A stretch of DNA of 64,000 bases, taken from Syngnathus acus. Lineage: Eukaryota; Chordata; Actinopteri; Syngnathiformes; Syngnathidae. Below, one piece after another: positions 47,731-56,461 of the stretch. The position numbers and the translations under genes were made by a program. Each line of letters starts with the position of its first letter. Positions within the stretch are counted from its first letter, which is position 1. The DNA is taken from positions 16,296,193-16,360,192 of the forward strand of contig NC_051088.1 of the NCBI RefSeq assembly GCF_901709675.1, in the 5' to 3' direction. The notes under the pieces were generated by a model, which saw only the letters and a list, made by a program, of their open reading frames with translations, ran no database searches and had not been told where the DNA came from.

Positions 47731-48430
47731 CGCGCACTCTGCAAACTCGCCTTGATGCTCTGAAACCAAAACACATCAGCATCAAGAGACATAACATCGT
47801 GCAGACAGTAATTTCTCATTCAAAATAAAAAGCTTGCCAGTGTTACAACAGGTTGTCACAGTTACAACAGGTTGTCACAGGAACAAGTGATGCATGTCAA
47901 CGTCACGCTCTAAACTTCTATAACGAGAAGGAAAGTCAAATAATCTACACTTCGCCAGAGACACAATTACTGATATGAAACACGAAGTTGATCCTATATT
48001 TTGAATCAATATAATCTGGTTAACCCTTGAAACCGCAAACCAACACACAACAGGGAGTTGCAGTACAAATTTAGAGAGACTAGCCGCTGGGGGTACAAAC
48101 CTGATACACCTGTTTAATGTCAAATACTACACTGTTGTAACTGCGTGTTCAATCGACATGTTGAGACACAAGCACTGGGAAACTACATATGGGGTCGATA
48201 GTTTTAGCTAGTGACAGTCAAGCATACACAGACGGACGTTTCTCGACACGTTAGTTAGCATTAGTTTGGCTAGTTCCTCGGTCGGCACGTTTCGTTTCTC
48301 GGTCGTTTCATGTACCCTTTCCCAAACCTTGGCCTTATTTCGACAAACAGACACGTTTTGGTTTGTGTGCGTCAACATAGAATGCTACGAAATTAATGTC
48401 GGCCGCGACAGACTAGACTTACCACATGAA

Positions 48431-49329
48431 TGAAGTTCAAAATGTTACGAGGCGCCAGAAGTCGCAGAACGGGAACTTCGGTCAGGCCACCCTCGGACAC
48501 GTTAAAGACGAAGTCAAGTCAGCCGCTACAAAGATTGTTCATACTGTGCATTACGGTAAACTCCGCCAGCGAGCGGCGTTGGTCACCTTCAAAATCGAAA
48601 CAACTGGTTTTAAAATGTTATAATAAAAACCTTCTCCAGAGTCAAACTGCCAGTTAACCCAGACAAAATGCTGTCTCGGGATTGCACCAAGAAACGTTTT
48701 GATCTTGAGTTTGGAAAAGGTTCGTGTTAAATCTCCATCAATGACTGCAATTACACCTGATTAAAAATATATATGATAAAACAATAACCCTGTGGTGGTC
48801 TAGTGTCGTTTAAAACTGGTCTGGTTCCGGGATAACGAAAGTATAGTTTTTAATGGATTTTTAATATCGGGTTAATTGCCAACAATCATTGAGATTAATT
48901 TATTTTTCTAACCTAACCTTAGAACATTCATTGGTGCCATCCTGAGACAGTTTGCATTCTACCTTGGTGAATTGATTGCCTGCCTGATTTCTTAAATTCA
49001 AACATTTTAAATCCACATCCCTAACGTCCATTCATTAGTTATTAGCTTTTATTTTGAAGGTGGCCAACGCCGCTCGCTGTCTGGCTTACCGTAATGCACA
49101 GTATGCAATTGCTGTGGTGGCTTGCTTGTTCTTCTCTTTCCGTGTGGAGGATGGTCTGACTGCATGCAGTCAAATACTGCAGGAAGAACAAATAAGAACA
49201 AGAGCTTCCGGTTCATGTGAAAAGTTAAATGGAATTACATATTTGTGCACATGAATATTTATAATAATTTGAGCGGTTCACTTTGCGTTCACAAAACAAT
49301 TCTGACCAATAAACGAATGTCACCCATAA
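48431..49329. other. emc3 upstream / intergenic
   Basis: Unique-looking AT-rich DNA between the emc3 5' region and the tRNA-Ser gene. No exon or repeat recognised. Confidence 0.5.
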
Positions 49330-49411
49330 GTTGTCGTGGCCGAGTGGTTAAGGCGATGGACTAGAAATCCATTGGGGTATCCCCGCGCAGGTTCGAGTCC
49401 TGCCGACAACG
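49330..49411 (+). tRNA. tRNA-Ser (anticodon AGA)
   Basis: An 82-nt cloverleaf. Acceptor strands GTTGTCG and CGACAAC pair perfectly; the discriminator is G. Box A is TGGCCGAGTGG and box B is GGTTCGAGTCC. The anticodon stem-loop TGGACTAGAAATCCA places AGA at the anticodon (decodes UCU), and there is the long variable arm typical of class II serine tRNAs. No intron and no encoded CCA. This is the canonical tRNA of the window, unlike the degenerate copies at 52-54 kb. Confidence 0.97.
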
Positions 49412-49740
49412 ATTAGTACACTTTTAGGATGACTCTCGGGCTAAGAAATGACCATTCCCACATTTAAGAAATGCATGTTATTTGAAAGTTGTGGTTCAAC
49501 TCTCAAATTTGATAAAAGTTTACGAGTGCACTGCTTCATTCTTACAAATTTTAATGATTTATTAAACAATAACCCAGGTCTGTTTTGCTCTCCTATCTGA
49601 GAAATGAGTAGAACGTATAAATAACATTTTCAATTTGCAGCAATAGAGTTGGGCCCGACGTCAGTGATTTTTTAAATTTATTTTTCACGGGGCCCAAAAT
49701 TAACGGTGACATCAGTGAATCGATGATAGTAGGGGGCATT

Positions 49741-50025
49741 AGTGATGTGCATTCCAGTTCTCTTAAGTGAACTGAATCTTTAGAATCAGTTCATTCAAAG
49801 GATTCGTTCAAACGAATCGTTCAACGAATTGTCCCCCCCACACACACACACGCACACACTGAACAGGAAGTTGCGTCACTGACTCGTCTCGTTCGTGGAC
49901 GGGAAATTACGTCACTGACTCGTAAAGTCCCTCCTCCATCTATCGCTCGCTGCTGATTAGTCGTTCGCGAAGATTCACGAGTGAGTGACAGACAGCATTG
50001 CTGCTATACCAGCATACCAACACAC
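49741..50025. repeat. dispersed repeat rich in GAACGAAT/ATTCGTTC words
   Basis: Starts AGTGATGTGCATTCCAGTTC and contains alternating TCATTCAAAGGATTCGTTC and AACGAATCGTTCAACGAA palindromic words. A related segment recurs at about 50255-50530, including a similar AGTGATTTGCATTTCCAGTT start. This is the pattern of a fish dispersed DNA element. Family not assigned, boundaries approximate. Confidence 0.5.
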
Positions 50026-50039
50026 GTTATGCCGACATT

Positions 50040-50115
50040 GATGTTTTAATTTTGTATTTGTTGGGTGGTGTTATTATTCCGAATGTGTTTGAATAAAAGG
50101 TTAATAAAAAAAAAA
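50040..50115 (+). mobile_element. 76-bp poly(A)-tailed retro-insertion
   Basis: Flanked by a perfect 14-bp direct repeat GTTATGCCGACATT (50026-50039 and 50116-50129). The insert ends with AATAAA (50092-50097) followed by a 10-A tail (50106-50115). This is the structure expected of a very short reverse-transcribed mRNA 3' end inserted by LINE machinery. The source gene is not recognised. Confidence 0.75.
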
Positions 50116-50131
50116 GTTATGCCGACATTTG

Positions 50132-51091
50132 TTATTTTGGGGGACACCAACTCATATAACAACGTAAAACACATATATATACACATATTGTCATATAAAG
50201 CAGTTAACCAAATGTCTGATTTTTATGTTTTGATTGGCGAATATAAATACAAGGGTTAGGGTTAGTGAACGAATCACTTCCTAAAGTGTTCATATGACTT
50301 CAACCAGTAGGTGTCGGTAATGCGCATTGAAGCTGGTGCCACCACGCCGTAAATCAAAACGAAGCAAGTGAACGAGTTAGTGAATGAGTGATTTGCATTT
50401 CCAGTTCATCGCGTGAAAGGATCAGTGAGGGAACGAATCCTGACTTTCCCGTTCGCGAACGAGTTCATGTATGAACTGCCTTCCCGTGCATCAACGGATC
50501 AGTCATTGAACGTGTTGCATCTCCCTCCTGGCGTGAACTATGTCAGCCAGAATGTCGATTTACGATTTGCCAAGGAAAGAAAGAACCACTCACTAAAACA
50601 CTTCTTTTATGCACGTTTTCTCCAAGCTAACGGCTAACTTTATTGCATGAAGGGATGCGCCGTTATGCAACAACGGGGAGATTATGCTTCTCTTTGGGTA
50701 ATCTTGATTTTATAACACTTGTAGTAGTTTTTAAAGAACGTGTATGCATATATACGCCTAAATATTATCCAATATATCTACTGCAATTTCACATTAGATT
50801 GCTGGTTTGAAATTTACTTTTATTATTTTTAATAAACATTTATGTTAAAACTTATCTGGTGTTTTATTCCTTGTTTTTATATTCGCCAATTAAAACATAA
50901 AAATTATTACATAAAAATATTATTATTATTTTAATAAACATTAAAACCTGTAAAAATTTGTCTGGTGTTTTATTCCTTGTTTTTATTTTTTTGGGCATGA
51001 AAACAAAAACTGGACATTTGGTTAACTGCTTTATATGACAATATGTATATGTTTTACGTTGTGTAATATGTGTTGGTGTCCCCCAAAATAA
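50132..51091. mobile_element. fold-back element with long inverted repeats
   Basis: Left arm 50132-50254 (starting TTATTTTGGGGGACACCAAC, including GTCATATAAAGCAGTTAACC and GATTGGCGAATATAAA). It recurs inverted in 50869-51091, where the right arm is about 100 bp longer because of an internal duplication carrying a second TCTGGTGTTTTATTCCTTG. The centre contains GAACGAAT-type repeat DNA and no transposase frame. Could be a fold-back transposon or two inverted insertions of one element. Confidence 0.7.
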
Positions 51092-51139
51092 AGAGTAAGT
51101 AGTCAAATACACATTCTTGACATGTACAAAAAATGCATA

Positions 51140-52140
51140 AAGTTATTAGGTACACCTGAAAATGGTGGTGTACCTAATGGAGTGTCCGTGTGACGTCACA
51201 GATCAACCAGCCAATCACAAATTGGGGGTGAGGGCGGGTGTGGCACTTTTCACTTTCAGTTAAGCTTTGGCCATGATTTTTCCCTAATGAACTGGCCTGT
51301 TATTAGGTACACTTGAAAACGGCGGTGTACCTAATTGAGTGTCCAAGTGACGTCACAGATCAAACAGCCAATCAGAAAGTGGGGGTGAGGGCGGGTGTGG
51401 CACTTTTCACTTTCAGTTAAGCTTTGGCCATGATTTTTCCCTAATGAAATGGCCCGTTATTAGGTACACCTGAAAATGGCGGTGTACCTAAAGGACTGTC
51501 CCTGTGATGTCACAGATCAAACAGCCAATCAGAAAGTGGGGGTGAGGGCGGGTGTGGCACTTTTCACTTAAACCAGGGGTGTCGACCTCCAGTCCTCGAG
51601 GGGCCGCGTTCCAATATGTTTTCTAAGTTACCCTCGTTAAACACACCTGTGTGAAAAGTTTTAGCTCCTTTCACGTTCTGCAGGAGCTAAAACTTTTCAC
51701 GCAGGTGCACTTAACGAGGGAATCTTGGAAAACATGTTGGAATGCGGCCCCAAGGACTAGAGCTTGACACCTGTGACCTTTGACCATGATATTTCCCTAA
51801 TAAAGTGGCCTGTTATTAGGTACACTTGAAAATGGCGGTGTACCTAATGGAGTGTCCGTGTGATTCCCTCGTTAAACGCACCTGCGTGAAAAGTTTTAGC
51901 TCCTGCAGAACGTGAAAGTGACCAAAAACTTTTCACGCAGGTGCGCTTAACGAGGGTCACTTGGAAAACATGTTGGAATGCGGCCCCAAGGACTAGAGCT
52001 TGACACCTGTGACCTTTGACCATGATATTTCCCTAATAAAGTGGCCTGTTATTAGGTACACTTGAAAATGGCGGTGTACCTAATGGAGTGTCCAAGTGTT
52101 TTTTCCCTAATGAAGTGGCCTGTGATTAGGTACACCTCAT
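51140..52140. repeat. tandem array with GTGTACCTAA hairpins
   Basis: Six occurrences of TTAGGTACAC (near 51146, 51303, 51461, 51815, 52053 and 52127), most followed after about 10 bp by GTGTACCTAA to form an 11-bp hairpin with a TGAAAATGGC-type loop. The first units are about 158 bp apart and share GTGGCACTTTTCACTTTCAG and GGCCATGATTTTTCCCTAAT segments. Later units are expanded and rearranged by insertion of a palindromic element. Non-coding. Confidence 0.85.
51574..51775. mobile_element. palindromic hAT-like MITE inside the hairpin array
   Basis: Begins CAGGGGTGTCGACCTCCAGT and ends AGCTTGACACCTGTG. GCCGCGTTCCAATATGTTTT on the left pairs with AACATGTTGGAATGCGGCC on the right, and the centre TAGCTCCTTTCACGTTCTGC / GCAGGAGCTAAAACTTTTCA is also palindromic, so the whole 200 bp can fold back. 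A second partial copy lies at about 51874-52015. Confidence 0.75.
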
Positions 52141-52191
52141 GGACACTACAATAGGTACACTACACGAGGTAAAGAACTAAATAAATAAAAA

Positions 52192-52262
52192 GGTCTGACC
52201 GGGAATCGAACTCGAGTCGCTGGGTTGAGAGTCCAGTGTACTAACCATTACACTATGGAACC
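52192..52262 (-). pseudogene. degenerate tRNA-like copy 1 (Gln/Glu type)
   Basis: On the - strand it starts GGTTCCATAGTGTAATGGTT, like tRNA-Gln, with an intact A-box-like TAGTGTAATGG and B-box-like GTTCGATTCC. The loop CTCTCAA places CTC at the anticodon. Acceptor and anticodon stems carry mismatches, so it is probably tRNA-derived repeat rather than a working gene. Confidence 0.6.
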
Positions 52263-52419
52263 CTCATATGGACTGTGTGGAAGACACGGTACATATATGG
52301 TTTTATGGAGCAGCTCACGAATAATATAGATCAGTGGTCCCCAACGTTGTTTGCATATGCGTACACTTATATGTGTGTACGAAGCGAGCCTTCAGTTGTA
52401 AAAGGACATTCAGATACGT

Positions 52420-52490
52420 GTCACCCCTGGGATCGAACCAGGTTCTGACAGGTCAGAAGCCCGTGTCACTAACCAGTCGGCTATTTCGAC
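52420..52490 (-). pseudogene. degenerate tRNA-like copy 2
   Basis: On the - strand it starts GTCGAAATAGCCGACTGGTT and has box-B-like GGTTCGATCCC. The loop CTTCTGA would place TCT at the anticodon. The T-stem pairs well but the acceptor only partly. It directly precedes the telomere-like block. Confidence 0.55.
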
Positions 52491-52505
52491 CTGGCTTTAG
52501 AACAT

Positions 52506-52658
52506 TGTTAACCTTAACCCTAACCCTAGCTCTAACCCTAACTAACCCTACTTTGAAACCCTAACCCTAACCCTACTTTGAAACCCTAACGCCTAACCCT
52601 AAACCCTAACCCTACTTTGAAACCCTAACCCAAACCCTAACCCTACTTTGAAACCCTA

Positions 52659-52690
<32 letters not shown>

Positions 52691-53527
52691 CTTTGAAACA
52701 CTAAGCCTAACCCCAACCCTAAACCCTAACCCTACTTTGAAACCCTGACCCTAACCCTAACCCTAACCCTAACCCTAACCCTAACCCCAAACCCTGACCC
52801 TGACCCTGACCCTAACCCCAAACCCTAACCCCTAACCCTACTTTGAAACCCTAACCCTACTTTGAAACCCTAAACCCTAACCCTAAACGCTAACCCTAAC
52901 CTTACTTTGAAACACTAAGCCTAACCCCAACCCTAAACCCTAACCCTACTTTGAAACCCAAACCCTAACCCTAACCCTAACCCTAACCCTAACCCTAACC
53001 TTTAACCCTAACCCTAACCCCAAACCCTAACCCCTAACCCTACTTTGAAACCTTAAACCCTAACCCTAAACCCTAACCCTACTTTGAAACACTAAGGCTA
53101 ACCCCAACCCTAAACCCTAACCCTACTTTGAAACCCTAACCCAAACCCAAACCCTAACCCTAGCCCTAACCTCTAACCCTAACCCCAAACCCTAACCCTA
53201 ACCCTAACCCTAACCCTAACCCCAAACCCTAACCCCAAACCCTAACCCTAACCCTAATCCCAAACCCTAACCCCTAACCCAAGCCCTAACCCCTAACCAC
53301 TAACCCTAACCCCAAACCCTAACCCTAACCCCAAACCCTAACCCCAACCCCAAACCCTAACCCCAAACCCTAACCCTAACCCTAACCCTAATCCCAAACC
53401 CTAACCCCTAACCCCTAACCCTAACCCTAACCCCAAACACTAACCCTAACCCCTAACCCCAACTCTATCCCCAACCCTAACTCTAACCCCAACCCTAGCT
53501 CTATACCTAACCCCAATCCTAACCCTT
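52506..53527. repeat. interstitial telomeric repeat block (CCCTAA)n with TACTTTGAAA interruptions
   Basis: About 1 kb of CCCTAA repeats on the + strand (TTAGGG on -) with variants CCCCAAA and CCCTGA. In the first 600 bp it is interrupted 13 times by CCTACTTTGAAA, often 25-50 bp apart; the last 400 bp lack these interruptions and are rich in CCCCAAACCCTAA. It lies 12 kb inside the block between emc3 and vegfd and within a tandem array of tRNA-like units. An interstitial telomeric sequence, or a telomere-derived satellite. Confidence 0.95.
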
Positions 53528-53592
53528 ACATGGTTTTATGGAGCAGCACACGAACAACTTTGTTGCAAAATTTTCCAAGATAAAATGTCTGA

Positions 53593-53664
53593 GGTCCCTC
53601 TGAGATTCGAACTCGGGTCTTTGGGTACAGAGCCGAGAGCACTAACCACTACACTACAGAAGCC
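53593..53664 (-). pseudogene. degenerate tRNA-like copy 3 (Gln type)
   Basis: On the - strand it starts GGCTTCTGTAGTGTAGTGGT and has box-B-like AGTTCGAATCTC. The T-arm pairs except for one position and the loop resembles CTCTGTA. The anticodon stem is broken. Confidence 0.6.
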
Positions 53665-53810
53665 TACCTCATATATTGTGGATGATAATACAGTTTCATC
53701 GAGCAGCTAACAAGCGAATAGTCATGAATAAGAATAGATAAATGCCAAAATGGTTTTATGGGGGTGCACCAAGTAACTGTGTTGCAAATTTTTCCAGGAT
53801 AGAAAATCTG

Positions 53811-53882
53811 AGTTCCCACCAAGATTTGAACAGCCATTACTGGGTTCAGAGTCCAGAGGACTAACCACTACAATACAGAACC
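53811..53882 (-). pseudogene. degenerate tRNA-Gln(CTG)-like copy 4
   Basis: On the - strand, GGTTCTGTATTGTAGTGGTT with the anticodon arm CTGGACTCTGAACCCAG, which is the tRNA-Gln CTG arm with one change. The T-arm is mispaired. Its 5' end is 218 bp from that of copy 3. Confidence 0.6.
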
Positions 53883-54016
53883 CTGGCTTGTATAGCATGG
53901 GAAATATATGGTTTCATCGATCAGCTAACAAGCGAATAGAGTAGATCAATGCCAAAATGGTTGTATGGGGGAGTACCAAGCAATGTGTTGCAAATTTTTC
54001 AAGGATTGAAAATTTG

Positions 54017-54088
54017 ATTTTCTACTAAGATTTGAACTCTCATCTCGGGGTTCAGTGTCCAGAGCACTGACCACTACACTGCGGAACC
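54017..54088 (-). pseudogene. degenerate tRNA-Gln-like copy 5
   Basis: On the - strand, GGTTCCGCAGTGTAGTGGTC with loop CACTGAA (CTG at the anticodon) and box-B-like AGTTCAAATC. The 3' acceptor strand does not pair. 206 bp from copy 4. Confidence 0.6.
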
Positions 54089-56461
54089 ATGGTGACGAGG
54101 CTTGGCAGGTATATGCTGGTGTACCACCGACATAAATTTGAAGCTGGTTTTCTCATATTTCTACTTTTCACCAAGGCAGAGGCAGTTGTCTCCTCCGAGC
54201 GTCTCGTCTTCGGTTTTAACATAACTATACAAATTCAGCGATTTTGGAAAATTAAAAGGAAAATGACTTTATAATATAAAGTTTATAATAAAAACAATTT
54301 GATGAATATGACAATTGAATTTGTTTTTTCCCCCTTTCATGACGACCTCCCTTGCCTCCCCTGACTGCATGTCCCTGCTGTCGATAATCCATCTGTGGAT
54401 CTGACTGATTCGTTCTCGCGTCAAGGACTACAACAATGCGGACAGCAGATGGCGCTAATTCCCCTTCGAGTTTCAGCCTTGCGCTTTACCCAACCTTTGT
54501 TGAACCAAGGCAACACATTTACACAATAAAATGTCACACAAAGTATGAATAATGAAATAATGATGATTTTGTTTCGATTTACTGACTTAATCAGTGAGAA
54601 ATGTGACCCATTGTTTGAACGCAAAATTGATGTACGTACAGGAAGTTGAGACTTGCCCAACACATGGATAAGTACGCAATTTCGCTTTACCTTGGGCCAT
54701 ACAACAGAAAGTCATTTAATTATTTTGTCTGGCAAATAAGGTAATAAAGATACAATTGTAATTTGTATCAGTGCACTTCAATAGTGATTTGTTTCCTGCA
54801 CATGAATTAACAACCCACAAATGTTGACTCTTTTTTTTTTCTTAACATAAACCACGTCATTAATGTACATACAGAAGATTGTTGGCAACAATCCAACAAA
54901 CCCTCGTTTAGTTTTATGCCGTGAGCTCACACGAAGATGTAGACAGCAATGATCGGAATGTGGAATTTGTCTTGCAGATTTCAACACATAAAGCACATCT
55001 GCATGCAGACACTTGCCGCAGTGTGCGTGCATGCGCGTCTCTAATCCCTGCAAAGGCTGCCAGCCACTGGCTCCAAAAAATCGGATGTTTTTTTTTTTTT
55101 TTTTTTTGCCCGGATCCCAGACACTCCCCTTTCTCACAGCTTCGAGCAGTCGTTTCTCGTCTTTTGACTTTTTGAAGTCCCCGTTGCGTGTATTTCCCTT
55201 TCCTCACCTTGGGAGGGCCGGAGCGAAAGATAACTTCGAAAGTCAGGTTAATGGTGTTCACGTTTCCTCCGGGACACACATGCCCCCAAAAGCCTTGGGG
55301 CACTTGTAAAAGTATGCAATGTTTGACCTTGGATACTACAAGCAGCAAAGGAAGAAAAATGTCTGACGGCAACTTTTTTTTTTCTTCTTTCTTTTTTTAT
55401 TCGGAGGAAGGACAGCAGCAGAATGATGTAAAGCAGAAACCGTGAATAGACAGCAAGTACTATTAGCGGCCAATAAAAAGGCACTTAAGAGCCCGCATTT
55501 ATCACCATTTGCTCGACTGATGTGACCGCACGAAAATAAGTCTGAATGGAGTAAAAAAAAAAAAAAAAAAAAAAGCTTCAAAAGGAATGCGGGGTAAAAA
55601 TACTCTTGACAGTAAATGTAGATATTCTTGAAGGCGCGCGATGGCATAAAGGAAAGACTGTTATTTCTAGGGGGAAAAAGAAAAGAAAGCGTGCCAGTAT
55701 AACCAGTTATAATGCATAAATCATCCTTCGGATACTCGGCTCCGCCCACAAGCAACAAGCTTTCCACTCTTGTATTCTTTTTCATTTACTCCACCAGGAC
55801 GTCTGCCTGCAGCTCCTCTATCTACACTTCTGCTCGCTCACACGAGGGCTTAAACCAACGTCGGCCTTTGTCACCATCTCCATTTCTATTGAAAGATTTG
55901 GGAATCTCTCCGTTTCCCCCCTCTCTAATGCTTTTCTGACAGATTCTTTTTTCATTTTTTAAGAGCTTTGCCCTGAAGGTTCCTTGGGCAAGAAGCGGAT
56001 AATCTGAGCAGAAGACAGACGGTGGGAAGAGCGCAGCTGCTGCGTGCGGAGCAAAGAAAAAAAAAATAAAAATAATAGAGATAAAGGCGGCGAGAAGGTG
56101 TGCAAGTGTGAAGGGCGACGAGGCCGGCGAGGACACAGAGACAAAAAAACCCAAAACATAAAAAAGAAAAAAGAACCCGTCTTCCCCATCCGACGTCCAC
56201 CTGAACGTGAACTGCGGGAATGCGGCGAGACGAGACGTCACACGCCCACTGAAGGAGCCTCGCTACTTTCCTCATCATGCTCGATTCCGCTGCCTTCCCA
56301 GAATCGAACAACCTGCGCCGGAAGAGCAACTTCGTCCCCGGGTAGAATGACGAAAGGACACCTGAGAGCTTGTGACACCCTGTGACAAACCTCCTTTTTT
56401 CCTCCCTCATCACCTTCCTCTGTCCTTGCCTTCACTTCAGCTCGACTCTCTCCTCCTCACT
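54089..56461 (+). other. vegfd upstream region / possible 5' UTR
   Basis: No coding exon recognised. The first part is AT-rich; from about 55080 there are several homopolymers (T-run near 55088-55107, A-run near 55554-55574). The 300 bp before the start codon are pyrimidine-rich and end in CTTCACTTCAG just before the ATG, which could be a 5' UTR acceptor. Frames rich in Phe/Lys across the homopolymers are composition artefacts. Confidence 0.5.

Noticed and set aside
52334-52564. Open frame of 76 codons running into the telomeric repeat
   Set aside because: Ends in TLTLTLALTLT-type translation of the repeat; composition artefact.
52500-53530. Regular short repeats resembling a CRISPR array
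   Set aside because: Units are 6-7 bp telomeric CCCTAA words without unique spacers, in a eukaryotic genome.
54778-56435. Several long - strand frames rich in Phe, Lys and Ser upstream of vegfd
   Set aside because: They cross A/T homopolymers and pyrimidine tracts, lack splice or protein signatures, and overlap each other in all frames.
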